From an uncultured Lachnospiraceae bacterium (lineage in GTDB: Bacteria; Bacillota; Clostridia; Lachnospirales; Lachnospiraceae): DNA of 64,000 nt. Position numbers and translations under genes: made by a program. Positions 51,403-60,325 of this stretch are shown in pieces. Location: NCBI GenBank assembly GCA_947625775.1, contig CANQPM010000015.1, positions 1-64,000 on the forward strand. The letters are read 5' to 3'. The notes under the pieces were generated by a model, which was not told where the DNA came from, did no database searches, and saw only the letters and a list, made by a program, of their open reading frames with translations. The stretch's first letter is position 1; the number at the start of each line of letters is the position of its first letter.

Positions 51403-52716
51403 GTGAAAAACAAAACGGTAAAAAGACGCTTTCTGGCGACGGTTCTTACAGCGGCGCTGGCATCGACGATGCTTTACGGCTGCGGAGGCGAAAAGGCGGA
51501 AGATGGGCAGGAAACTTCGGAAGATCAGACGCAGGAGGCTACTTCTGATGAGAGCGACGGACTGGCTCTTGATTCAGGCAAGGTGGAGCTTACCATATGG
51601 GCGGGCGATTCGTATGATGACTGTCTTTTTGATATGGTGGAAAGCTTTAAGCAGGAGTATGCGGGACAGGCGGATTTTGAAATCAATATTATGGAGTCAA
51701 GCGACGCAGACACGAGAAATGCCGTGCTAAATGATATTTACAATGCGGGCGACATATTTTCAATGCCTGACGACCAGCTCTACAGCTTGATAGCAGGCGG
51801 GGGGCTTTCTCCTGTGGAAAATCAGGCTGCCATAAAGAGCGCCAATCTTGCGGAATCGGTTGAGGCGGCATCATACAACGGTACGCTCTATGCATATCCA
51901 TATTCAGCGGACAACGGTTATTTCCTGTATTATAATAAGGAATATCTTACGGCTGACGACGTAAAGACTATGGACGGACTTCTCGCGGCTGCGGAGGCGG
52001 CGGGCAAGCAGGTTTCGATGGAGTTTAACTCAGGGTGGTATCTGTATTCCTTCTTCGGCAATACAGGTCTTGAGTTTGGCATAAATGACGACAGCATCAC
52101 AAACCACTGCAACTGGAACAGCACTGAGGGCAGCATAAAGGGCGTAGACATTGCCGAGGCGCTGCTTGATATTACGGCAAGCCCCGCATTCGTAGCCCAG
52201 CCTGACGGGAATTTTGTGGAGGGCATACAGTCGGGAGACATTATAGCGGGCATAAGCGGCGTGTGGAATGCCTCAGCGGTGCAGGAGGCATGGGGCGATG
52301 ATTACGGCGCGGTTAAGCTCCCTACATATACGTGTAACGGACAGCAGGTGCAGATGGCATCATTTACAGGCTACAAAATGTACGGCGTAAACGCATACTC
52401 AAAGCATCTCGGATGGGCGCACAAGCTTGCGGAGTGGCTCACAAACGAGCAGAACCAGACGCTTAGGTTTCAGGCAAGGAGCACAGGTCCTTCAAATATA
52501 AATGCGGCGGCATCAGACGAGGTTGCAAAGGCTCCCGCAATAGCGGCGATTATAGACCAGTCGCAGTACGGCGTGCTGCAGAGGGTAGGCAACAGCTATT
52601 GGAACGCCTGCACCAATTTTGCGGATATCATAGCGGCGGGCAATCCTGACAATTTGGACCTGCAGGAACTGATGGATACGCTTGTCAGCGGAATAACGGC
52701 GTCCGCAGTACAATAA
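51403..52716 (+). CDS. Extracellular solute-binding lipoprotein (family 1 type)
   Basis: A 437-residue protein with a lipobox (TVLTAALASTMLYGCGG, cysteine about 29), an acidic linker, and a family 1 sugar-binding fold: KVELTIWAGDSYDDC, YPYSADNGYFLYYNKEYL, and AHKLAEWLTNEQNQTLRF. It would bind sugars at the membrane face. No permease or ATPase is nearby; a chemoreceptor gene follows 20 bases later, suggesting a sensory role. GTG start with GGAAGA upstream; an in-frame ATG at 51352 would add 17 residues. Confidence 0.87.
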   Translation: MKNKTVKRRFLATVLTAALASTMLYGCGGEKAEDGQETSEDQTQEATSDESDGLALDSGKVELTIWAGDSYDDCLFDMVESFKQEYAGQADFEINIMESSDADTRNAVLNDIYNAGDIFSMPDDQLYSLIAGGGLSPVENQAAIKSANLAESVEAASYNGTLYAYPYSADNGYFLYYNKEYLTADDVKTMDGLLAAAEAAGKQVSMEFNSGWYLYSFFGNTGLEFGINDDSITNHCNWNSTEGSIKGVDIAEALLDITASPAFVAQPDGNFVEGIQSGDIIAGISGVWNASAVQEAWGDDYGAVKLPTYTCNGQQVQMASFTGYKMYGVNAYSKHLGWAHKLAEWLTNEQNQTLRFQARSTGPSNINAAASDEVAKAPAIAAIIDQSQYGVLQRVGNSYWNACTNFADIIAAGNPDNLDLQELMDTLVSGITASAVQ

Positions 52717-52736
52717 CGGAGGGAGAAATTTAAGCC

Positions 52737-54470
52737 ATGGAACAGAAAAAACGCGTTAGTATTAAATTAATAATTATGCTCCCTGTATTTATACTTGGCA
52801 TAGTGGCGATTTTTTCAAATATCGAGGCTATCACCAATCTCGGCAGGGTAAACAATACGGCGGTAGTAATATCAGACGAGCATATGACGCATATGTCGGA
52901 GCTGAGCGATATCCAGAAGGAAACACAGGCGATACATAAAATGGCGCTTTCGCACATTATAGCGACAGACCTTGACACGCTTATCAGCATTGTAGATTCG
53001 GTGCGCGCGGAGGAGGAAGTGCTTGAAGGATACCTTGCGCAGTACGGAGACGAGCTGAGGGAAAGCGACAGCGTGGCGTATGACGCGCTTGTCACAAACT
53101 ATGAGAGCATGAAATACGCCATAGGAAGCCTCTTGGCGTTCAGCGGAAACAACAACAAGGTAGCGGCGTTTGCGCTTGCAAACGGCGAGATTAAGCAGTA
53201 CAGCGACGCTATTCAGGCAAATATCGACACGATGCTTGAGGAGGCAAAGGTGAGCGCGTCAGATGCAAGCGATGCGCTTGAAAAAGAGTACAAATTCGCG
53301 GTAATGAGAAACCTTGCCATAGTAATAGTGTGCGTTATCGCTATAGTATTTGCATTTTATGCGGTGTTTGTGCTTGTTATCAAAAAGCTTACGATTACGA
53401 GCAGGGAGCTGCATGACATTATAGAGGGCATTGACAACAAGGAAGGCGACTTGACAAAACGCGTAAGCATACTTTCAAATGATGAGATATCCGATTTGGG
53501 CAAGGGCATCAATACCTTTATGGAAAAGCTTCAGGAAATCATGAAGATGATTATCGAAAATTCCAAAAAGCTCGAGCTTGTGGTTGACGAGGTGCAGCAG
53601 AGCGTAAGAACCTCAAACGACAGCGCATCGGACCTCTCGGCTGTCACTCAGGAGCTTTCGGCTACTATGCAGGAGGTAGGGCACTCTGCTACGGTTATCA
53701 ACCAGAACGCTGATTCAGTCAGAACCGAGACAGAGGAAATCGCTGGCAAATCAAGCAGCATAAACGACTACTCAAAGAAGATGAAGGAAAACGCCGATAA
53801 AATGGAATCAGACGCCCGCCACAACATGGAGGAGACAAATGTCAAGGTGCAGGAAATCCTCAATGTTTTGAACGAGGCTATAGAGGAGAGCAAGAGCGTA
53901 GAGCAGGTAAACGGGCTCACAAACGATATCCTCAATATTTCAAGCCAGACAAACCTGCTTGCGCTGAACGCTTCAATCGAGGCGGCGCGCGCGGGTGAGG
54001 CAGGCAAGGGCTTTGCGGTAGTCGCTGATGAGATTAGGCAGCTTGCGGATTCAAGCCGCGCTACGGCAAACCGTATTCAGGAGATTAACGGAGTAGTCAC
54101 GAACGCGGTGCATAACCTTGCGGGCAATGCAAACGACTTGGTACAGTATATGACAGAGTCAATACTTCCAGAGTTTGAAAACTTCGTAAACAGCGGCGTG
54201 CAGTACAGGGAGAATGCTACATATATTGAAAATGTCATGAACGAGTTCAATACAAAGACAGACGCGTTAAAGAGCGCAGTAGACGAGATAGCGGTATCTA
54301 TCGGCACTATCACGGACGCTATCGAGGAGGGCGCAAGAGGCGTTACGGGCGCAGCCGAGAGCACGCAGGTGCTTGTAGAGGATATGGAAAATATCAGCAA
54401 CCGCATGAACGAAAATCAGGAAATCGCGGCAGAGCTTCAAAAAGAAACAGACGTATTCAGAAAATTTTAG
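52737..54470 (+). CDS. Methyl-accepting chemotaxis protein
   Basis: A 577-residue chemoreceptor. Membrane helices at about 9-29 and 195-215 enclose a four-helix extracellular domain; a HAMP segment (about 217-275) follows, then the signalling hairpin with [18 protein letters not shown] and [17 protein letters not shown]. Residue 577 ends shortly after a coiled-coil; no methylation-pentapeptide tail. The compact sensor domain fits detection of a bound lipoprotein, and the solute-binding gene is directly upstream. GGAGG precedes the ATG. Confidence 0.92.
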   Translation: MEQKKRVSIKLIIMLPVFILGIVAIFSNIEAITNLGRVNNTAVVISDEHMTHMSELSDIQKETQAIHKMALSHIIATDLDTLISIVDSVRAEEEVLEGYLAQYGDELRESDSVAYDALVTNYESMKYAIGSLLAFSGNNNKVAAFALANGEIKQYSDAIQANIDTMLEEAKVSASDASDALEKEYKFAVMRNLAIVIVCVIAIVFAFYAVFVLVIKKLTITSRELHDIIEGIDNKEGDLTKRVSILSNDEISDLGKGINTFMEKLQEIMKMIIENSKKLELVVDEVQQSVRTSNDSASDLSAVTQELSATMQEVGHSATVINQNADSVRTETEEIAGKSSSINDYSKKMKENADKMESDARHNMEETNVKVQEILNVLNEAIEESKSVEQVNGLTNDILNISSQTNLLALNASIEAARAGEAGKGFAVVADEIRQLADSSRATANRIQEINGVVTNAVHNLAGNANDLVQYMTESILPEFENFVNSGVQYRENATYIENVMNEFNTKTDALKSAVDEIAVSIGTITDAIEEGARGVTGAAESTQVLVEDMENISNRMNENQEIAAELQKETDVFRKF

Positions 54471-54477
54471 GCAAAGT

Positions 54478-54506
54478 AAAACCGCCGTTACAAAAACGGC
54501 GGTTTA
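54478..54506 (+). terminator. Terminator after the chemoreceptor gene
   Basis: AAAACCGCCGTT and AACGGCGGTTT form a perfect stem of 11 or more bp with a short A-rich loop. The T tract is only three bases, so strength is moderate. Confidence 0.75.
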
Positions 54507-54525
54507 TTAATTGGAGTATGGTTGA

Positions 54526-55194
54526 ATGGAAGAAAAAAAGTGCATTATAGCAGGAGCAGGGGATTTTGACACCGAATATGCCAAAAGCGAAATGTCGGTA
54601 AACGCTGGCGATTTCTGCATAGCGGCTGACGGCGGGCTTATGTATCTAAATATGCTTGAAATCCTTCCCGACCTCATAATCGGGGATATGGACTCCTTAA
54701 AAAATGACGCGCTGCTTAAAGAGCTTGAAAAGATTAAAAACGTTCCCATAAAAAGGCTCCCCGCGGAAAAAGACGACACGGATATGCTTGCAGCTATAAG
54801 GGAAGGGCTTGCGAGGGGTTATAGGCGCTTTGAACTGTACGGGGCGCTCGGCGGGCGGCTTGACCACGCGATAGCGAATATCCAGTGCCTTGACTATCTG
54901 CTGAACAACGGCGCAAGCGGCGTACTGTACGGAAACAGGGTGCGCGTGGAGCTGCTGCGCGACGGCAGGATATATTATCCCGAAAGCTTTGGCAGCAGGT
55001 ACGGCACGATATCAGTGTTTGCATACGGGGGCAATGCGTATGGCGTCACGGAAAGGGGCTTGAAATACAGCCTTGACGATGCCGAGTTAAGGCAGGATTT
55101 CCCTGTCGGAATAAGCAATGAATTTACAGGGCAGGAGAGTATGATAGAGGTTAAGAAAGGCAGGCTTCTCATATGTGCGGGCGATTTTACATAA
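54526..55194 (+). CDS. thiN: Thiamine pyrophosphokinase
   Basis: A 222-residue enzyme that converts thiamine to thiamine pyrophosphate. Motifs: CIAADGGLMYL (about 26-36), DLIIGDMDSLKND (about 48-60), KDDTDMLAAI (about 84-93) and GALGGRLDHAIANIQ (about 106-120). It starts shortly after a terminator and overlaps the SRAP gene by 22 bases. Confidence 0.93.
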   Translation: MEEKKCIIAGAGDFDTEYAKSEMSVNAGDFCIAADGGLMYLNMLEILPDLIIGDMDSLKNDALLKELEKIKNVPIKRLPAEKDDTDMLAAIREGLARGYRRFELYGALGGRLDHAIANIQCLDYLLNNGASGVLYGNRVRVELLRDGRIYYPESFGSRYGTISVFAYGGNAYGVTERGLKYSLDDAELRQDFPVGISNEFTGQESMIEVKKGRLLICAGDFT

Positions 55195-55772
55195 GGGATG
55201 TTACGAAGGTAAGCGGCATACGTGACGTGGCGCCGTCGGACAGCGCTTTTATAATGACCGATTTGGCGGGCGAGTGGAAAAAGGCAAAGTGGGGATATAA
55301 AGGCAGAAACGGACAGCTGATTATAAACGCAAGGGCGGAGAGCATAAAAGGAAAGCCTATGTTTGGGCGCGACTATGTAAAGCGCAGATGCCTTGTGCCT
55401 GCAAGCGGCTTTTACGAGTGGGACAGGAATAAACAAAGGTACTGTGTCACTGACAGCGGCAGCGCAGACGAAATATACCTCGCGGGCATATGCACGGGGC
55501 TTCCCGATGACGACGGGCGCTTTACGGTACTCACAGTTGACGCGAATGAGCAGCTTATGGCGTTTCACCCGCGCATGCCAGTATTGGTAAAAAAATGCGA
55601 GTTTGCGCGCTGGCTCGGCTCATTTGAGGAGGCGGACAGGCTCCTTGCGGAAAAAATACATGGAAAACAGACATTTTCTATAAAAAGGGACTTGGAAATA
55701 AACCAAATAAACGATACAATAGAAATATATGTGCAGCAGAATCTAATGAATTACATTGATGGGATAAATTAA
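55173..55772 (+). CDS. SRAP-domain DNA-protein crosslink protein (YedK/HMCES family)
   Basis: A 199-residue SRAP protein. It begins MCGRFYIR, with the catalytic cysteine at position 2 exposed after removal of methionine. Conserved residues lie in NARAES (about 51), RRCLVPASGFYEW (about 71-83, with the glutamate) and FHPRMPVLV (about 131). The family binds abasic sites in single-stranded DNA covalently and shields them. It overlaps thiN by 22 bases. Confidence 0.92.
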   Translation: MCGRFYIRDVTKVSGIRDVAPSDSAFIMTDLAGEWKKAKWGYKGRNGQLIINARAESIKGKPMFGRDYVKRRCLVPASGFYEWDRNKQRYCVTDSGSADEIYLAGICTGLPDDDGRFTVLTVDANEQLMAFHPRMPVLVKKCEFARWLGSFEEADRLLAEKIHGKQTFSIKRDLEINQINDTIEIYVQQNLMNYIDGIN

Positions 55773-55799
55773 AAAAATAGCACGGAAAAGAGGAAAAAA

Positions 55800-56642
55800 A
55801 TGGAATATACATTTTCGGACTGGCTGATTTTCTTTTATTTATACTGTTTTTTAGGGTGGGTATGGGAGACCTGCTATGTCTCGGTAAAGAAGGGGCAATG
55901 GGTAAACAGGGGCTTTATGCACGGGCCGTTTCTGCCGATATACGGCTCAGGCGCGATAGTGGTGCTTATTTTTACGCTGCCATACAGGACTAACGCCGCG
56001 GCGGTCTTCTTTGTGGGAATGATAAGCGCTACGATTCTCGAATATTTTACGGGAGTGGCAATGGAGAAGCTGTTTCATGTGAGGTACTGGGATTACACGG
56101 GGAAGCCGCTTAATTTAAACGGACATATATGCGCGGGCTCGTCGCTTGCGTGGGGAGTGTTTTCCGTGATTCTGACCTTGTACGGGCATGCGCCCGTGGA
56201 GCGTTTTGTGCTTGACATGAATATAAATGCGCTTGAATTTGTGGCGTTTGCGCTTACATCATATATTTCAATAGATATGGCGCTCAGCGTGCGCGAGGCT
56301 ATCAATCTCCGCGAGCTCCTTGAAGGGTTGGAGCAGAGCAGCGAGGAGTTCCGCCATCTGCAGAAGCAGGTAGAAGTGCTTTACGCCTTTTACGGGCAGA
56401 ACGTAAAGGAAAAGTCGGAGGCGGGGCTGAAAAAGATAAATTCCGCGCTGGAAACGGTAAGCAAGGGCGCGCCTACAAAGGCAGCCATTATGGAAAAGCT
56501 TGAAAACAGGAAAAAACGCAGGGAGTATGCGGGAATACGCTCTATTTTACGGCGAAATCCATATGCTGTTTCTAAAATGCATGAGACGGCGTTCAGCAAT
56601 TTTATGACATTCTCGGAGCAGGTATCAAAAACAAATAAGTAA
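55800..56642 (+). CDS. CmpB-type membrane protein (putative ABC-transporter type IV)
   Basis: A 280-residue protein with five or so membrane helices (about 8-155) and a charged carboxyl half with coiled-coil character. GWVWETCYVSVKKGQWVNRG and GPFLPIYGSGA, with WDYTGKPLNLNGHIC, are the signature of this family (Pfam ABC_trans_CmpB). No ATPase partner is present; the function is unknown. AAAAGAGG precedes the ATG. The next gene starts 17 bases after. Confidence 0.85.
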   Translation: MEYTFSDWLIFFYLYCFLGWVWETCYVSVKKGQWVNRGFMHGPFLPIYGSGAIVVLIFTLPYRTNAAAVFFVGMISATILEYFTGVAMEKLFHVRYWDYTGKPLNLNGHICAGSSLAWGVFSVILTLYGHAPVERFVLDMNINALEFVAFALTSYISIDMALSVREAINLRELLEGLEQSSEEFRHLQKQVEVLYAFYGQNVKEKSEAGLKKINSALETVSKGAPTKAAIMEKLENRKKRREYAGIRSILRRNPYAVSKMHETAFSNFMTFSEQVSKTNK

Positions 56643-56659
56643 AAGTGGGTGGCGTTTCT

Positions 56660-58444
56660 ATGTTTGAGGAGTATAGAAAAAAGATAAGGGATTATGTGTT
56701 CCATACAAATTCACAGCTTTTGAAGTTCAATGCTATTGTGCTTGTCGGACTGATTGCGTGTACTCTGGTGCTGGTGATAGAGTCCATAATGAAGTATGAC
56801 AGCGACGGCATTATTACGCTTGCGGTTACTTGGGCTTATCTCGTGATTATATTGGTTGCATGCAATCTGTACCCAAAGAAGATAGGGCTGTTTTCGGCGG
56901 TCAGCGTAAGCTTTGTGAACCTGCTTGCATTTCCGTACATGCTTTTGTTTGCAAACGGAGGGGGAATAAAGTCGGGCATGCCCGTGTGGCTCACGCTGGG
57001 GCTGATTTTGCTCTGTATGCTGACAAGCGGCTGGTATTTTAAGATTCTGATGCCGCTTACAGCCGTGGTAGACGTGATTATGCTTATATACGCGTATCAC
57101 CATACATACCTGTTTGAATATGATTTGGGCGAGTATTATTATTATCAGGATAACATTATCGCGATTCTGGCGGTGGCGGGCTCTACAGGGCTTGTATTGA
57201 AGTATCAGCAGAGCGTGGAGGAGCGCCAGAAAAAGAAGATTGAGGAGGCTATGCACTCCGCGGAGAGCGAGAAGGTAAACGCGCAGAACGCAAACGTGGC
57301 GAAGACAAATTTTCTCGCAAACATGTCGCACGACATACGCACGCCCATGAACGCGATAGTAGGCATGACGGATATCGCAAGGTATAACATTGACGACAAG
57401 GCTAAGGTAATGGATTGCCTTGACAAGATAAACGCTTCATCGACACAGCTTTTGAACCTGCTCAACAACATTCTTGACATGTCGGAGATAGAGTCAAAAG
57501 ATTTGAAACTCAAAGAGGGCCAGTTCAACATAATAGAGCTTGTCGAGAATGTGCAGCTTGTGCTTTCACAGATGGCGCGCAGCAGGCGCGTGGATTTTGA
57601 GGTGAAGCATGACATAAAGGACGCAAACCTTATCGGCGATTCCGTAAGATTTCGTCAGGTGCTTATGAACATAATAAGCAACAGCATAAAGTTCACGGAG
57701 GCGTTTGGCAGCGTAAAGGTGAACGTCAGCCAGACGCAGGCTGCGCAGGACGGTTATGAGGGCTTTGACATTACGGTGGAGGACACTGGCATAGGCATGA
57801 GCGAGGAGTTTATCGCGGGCGATATATTTAAGCCCTTCGAGCGCGCTGACTCAAAATTTGTGCGCAAGAGCGAGGGCAGCGGCATAGGCATGAGCATTAC
57901 AAAGAGCATAGTTGACGCTATGGGCGCTGATATGAAGATTGAAAGCAAGCTTGGCGAGGGAACGCGCTTTTTCATACATGTCGAATTTAAGATGGACCAC
58001 AATCTGACAAATGAGTTTAAAGACGGAAATGACGGCACAAGGATACTTAACGCAAAGGATAAAAATATACTTATAGTAGAGGACAATGAGATAAACATGG
58101 AAATCATAAAGGCAATACTGGAGCGGACAGAGGCAAATCTTGTCTGCGCGTGGGACGCGGAGGAGGCTATTGATATTTACAGCGAATCCCATGAGGATTA
58201 CTTTGATTTGATACTTATGGATATCCAGATGCCTGGAATGGACGGCTACAGCGCGACAAAGGCGATACGCTGCATGGAAAGAAACGACGCGCTGACAATA
58301 CCAATCATAGCAATGACGGCAAACGCGTTTGCGCAGGATATAGAAAAGGCGCTTGCGTCGGGAATGAACGCGCATATTGCCAAGCCGATAGACATTGATG
58401 AGCTGTTTCAGAAGATGTACCATTATCTTTATGCCGTGAAATAA
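56660..58444 (+). CDS. Hybrid sensor histidine kinase with receiver domain
   Basis: A 594-residue protein. Six membrane helices (about 20-165), coiled coil, then a HisKA domain with the phosphorylated histidine in NMSHDIRTPMNAIVG (about 224), an ATPase domain (NIISNSIKFTEA, VEDTGIGM, SEGSGIGMSITK), and a carboxyl receiver (LIVEDNEINMEII, LILMDIQMPGMDGY with the aspartate near 520). No output domain follows the receiver, so phosphotransfer goes to another protein. An ATG at 56660 was chosen over GTG 56645. Confidence 0.92.
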   Translation: MFEEYRKKIRDYVFHTNSQLLKFNAIVLVGLIACTLVLVIESIMKYDSDGIITLAVTWAYLVIILVACNLYPKKIGLFSAVSVSFVNLLAFPYMLLFANGGGIKSGMPVWLTLGLILLCMLTSGWYFKILMPLTAVVDVIMLIYAYHHTYLFEYDLGEYYYYQDNIIAILAVAGSTGLVLKYQQSVEERQKKKIEEAMHSAESEKVNAQNANVAKTNFLANMSHDIRTPMNAIVGMTDIARYNIDDKAKVMDCLDKINASSTQLLNLLNNILDMSEIESKDLKLKEGQFNIIELVENVQLVLSQMARSRRVDFEVKHDIKDANLIGDSVRFRQVLMNIISNSIKFTEAFGSVKVNVSQTQAAQDGYEGFDITVEDTGIGMSEEFIAGDIFKPFERADSKFVRKSEGSGIGMSITKSIVDAMGADMKIESKLGEGTRFFIHVEFKMDHNLTNEFKDGNDGTRILNAKDKNILIVEDNEINMEIIKAILERTEANLVCAWDAEEAIDIYSESHEDYFDLILMDIQMPGMDGYSATKAIRCMERNDALTIPIIAMTANAFAQDIEKALASGMNAHIAKPIDIDELFQKMYHYLYAVK

Positions 58445-58530
58445 ACAGCAGGCAGGGTGTACGTGTGAAATGCTGTCAAATAAAGCCTTGAAAATGCTTA
58501 AATGGCAGACGCAGTGAAGGGAGTGTGGTT

Positions 58531-59712
58531 ATGATTAAGGTTGAAAAACTGACGCGACTGGGAGAGCTTATACAGGAGAGTGTAGGGCGCGGCGAGGTCG
58601 CGGGAGTAAATCTATGTGTTGTTCATGATGGCGAGGAGGTCTATTACGCGGAGGCAGGATATGCGGATATGGCAAACGGCAGAAAAATAAGCCGCGACAG
58701 TATTTTCAGGCTTTACTCAATGACAAAGCCGATCACGTCAGCCGCCATAATGCTGCTTATGGAGCGTGGCGTTGTGGATCTGCTTGATCCAATAGAAAAA
58801 TACATACCGAGCTTCAAAAATATAATGGTCGCTTCTGAGAGCGGTGACATGCCTGCAAATAGAAAGCCCGACATCAAGGACTGTTTATCCATGACTACGG
58901 GGCTGCCATATAATGAAGATCCCGATCCTGCGAGCATTGACGTAAAGAAGGTCTATGACGAGCTGGAGAAAAGGCTTTACTCTGAAAATCCTATGACAAC
59001 GCTTGAATTTGCTTCAAAGCTTGGAGAAGGACGGCTTGCCTTTCAGCCTGGAGCGGGCTGGCGGTACGGCACGAGCGCCGATGTGCTTGGCGCTGTCGTA
59101 GAGGCTGCAAGCGGCATGGGGTTTGGGGAGTTTTTGAGAAAAGAGTTTTTTGAGCCGCTTGGCATGGAAGATACGGATTTTAGGATTTCTGAGGAGAAAA
59201 GGGGCAGACTTGCCAAGGTGTATGAGCGTACGTCAGACGGGCTTATTGAGTATCACGGAAACCGTCTTGGCATATGTAACCATATGGATTCAGACATACG
59301 CTTTGAGTCAGGGGGAGCGGGGCTTGTATCGACTATCGGGGATTACAGGCATTTTGCGCAGATGCTTTTAAACGGCGGCGAATACAAGGGACGGACTTAT
59401 CTGTCACCCGCGACAGTAAGGTATATGACAAATGCCGCGCTATTGCCGCATCAGCAAAAGATGCTTAACAGTTGGGAAAATCTTGCGGGATATACATACG
59501 GCAACCTCATGCGCATAATGAAAAATCCGTCGTTAGGAATTATAAACGGCTCAATGGGAGAGTACGGCTGGGACGGTTGGCTTGGCCCGTATTTTGCCAA
59601 TATGCCTGCTGAGAATATGACATTTTTAATGATGGTGCAGTTAAAAGATGCGGGGACATTCACTCTTACAAGAAAGTTGAGAAACGCGCTGGCGGCGTCA
59701 TTGCAGCAGTGA
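58531..59712 (+). CDS. Serine hydrolase of the beta-lactamase/esterase family
   Basis: A 393-residue protein with a beta-lactamase fold. Catalytic SxxK is in FRLYSMTKPITSAA (serine about 64), the tyrosine motif appears as WRYGTSADVLGA, and a late GWDGWLGPYF takes the place of the KTG motif. No signal peptide, so it is probably cytoplasmic and an esterase like EstB rather than a penicillin-resistance enzyme. GAAGGGAG lies before the ATG. Confidence 0.87.
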   Translation: MIKVEKLTRLGELIQESVGRGEVAGVNLCVVHDGEEVYYAEAGYADMANGRKISRDSIFRLYSMTKPITSAAIMLLMERGVVDLLDPIEKYIPSFKNIMVASESGDMPANRKPDIKDCLSMTTGLPYNEDPDPASIDVKKVYDELEKRLYSENPMTTLEFASKLGEGRLAFQPGAGWRYGTSADVLGAVVEAASGMGFGEFLRKEFFEPLGMEDTDFRISEEKRGRLAKVYERTSDGLIEYHGNRLGICNHMDSDIRFESGGAGLVSTIGDYRHFAQMLLNGGEYKGRTYLSPATVRYMTNAALLPHQQKMLNSWENLAGYTYGNLMRIMKNPSLGIINGSMGEYGWDGWLGPYFANMPAENMTFLMMVQLKDAGTFTLTRKLRNALAASLQQ

Positions 59713-59740
59713 GCGGCAGTATATGGAGGAGATGAGGAAA

Positions 59741-60325
59741 ATGAGCGCAGGCGTTACATATATGGCAGCGGAGGCTGTCAGTAAATTAAAGGAAGGAAAT
59801 TTGCGCTATATCAGCGCGGATAGGAATGAGGGTGATGTTTCTGCGGCTGTCCGCCTTAGAACCTGCGCCGAAGGGCAGAAACCGTATGCGATTGTAATTA
59901 CCTGTTCGGATTCGCGCGTGATGCCAGAGAGCATTTTCAGCGCGGGGATAGGCGATTTGTTTGTCATACGCGTGGCAGGCAACGTGATTGACAATCATCA
60001 GCTTGGCAGCATTGAATACGCGGCGGAGCATCTTGGCTGCAGGCTGATTTTAGTCATGGGGCACAATCACTGCGGGGCAGTTGACGCCGTGATTAACCAC
60101 AATCCCGAAGGCTACATAAAATTTATAACCGATGAGATAAAAAAGGCAATAGGCGATGAAACCGATACCTACAAGGCATGCTGTCTTAATGTCCAATACT
60201 GTATGAAGCTGATAGAGGACAGCTTTGAAATCCAAAAGGAGGAAACAGAGCACGGTCTGCGCGTGATGGGCGCGATATACCATTTGGAGGACGGGAGAGT
60301 GGATTTCCTTACACCACATCCTTAA
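59741..60325 (+). CDS. Beta-class carbonic anhydrase
   Basis: A 194-residue enzyme. The zinc and acid-base residues are in VITCSDSRVMPE (about 53-64) and VMGHNHCGAVDAV (about 104-116), all intact. It interconverts CO2 and bicarbonate. GAGG before the ATG at 59741 supports that start, though an ATG at 59723 is in frame. Its last 17 bases overlap the end of the convergent ABC gene. Confidence 0.92.
   Translation: MSAGVTYMAAEAVSKLKEGNLRYISADRNEGDVSAAVRLRTCAEGQKPYAIVITCSDSRVMPESIFSAGIGDLFVIRVAGNVIDNHQLGSIEYAAEHLGCRLILVMGHNHCGAVDAVINHNPEGYIKFITDEIKKAIGDETDTYKACCLNVQYCMKLIEDSFEIQKEETEHGLRVMGAIYHLEDGRVDFLTPHP

Noticed and set aside
58531-59712. Beta-lactamase resistance gene
   Set aside because: SxxK is present, but there is no signal peptide and the KTG-type box is replaced; it fits cytoplasmic esterases better.
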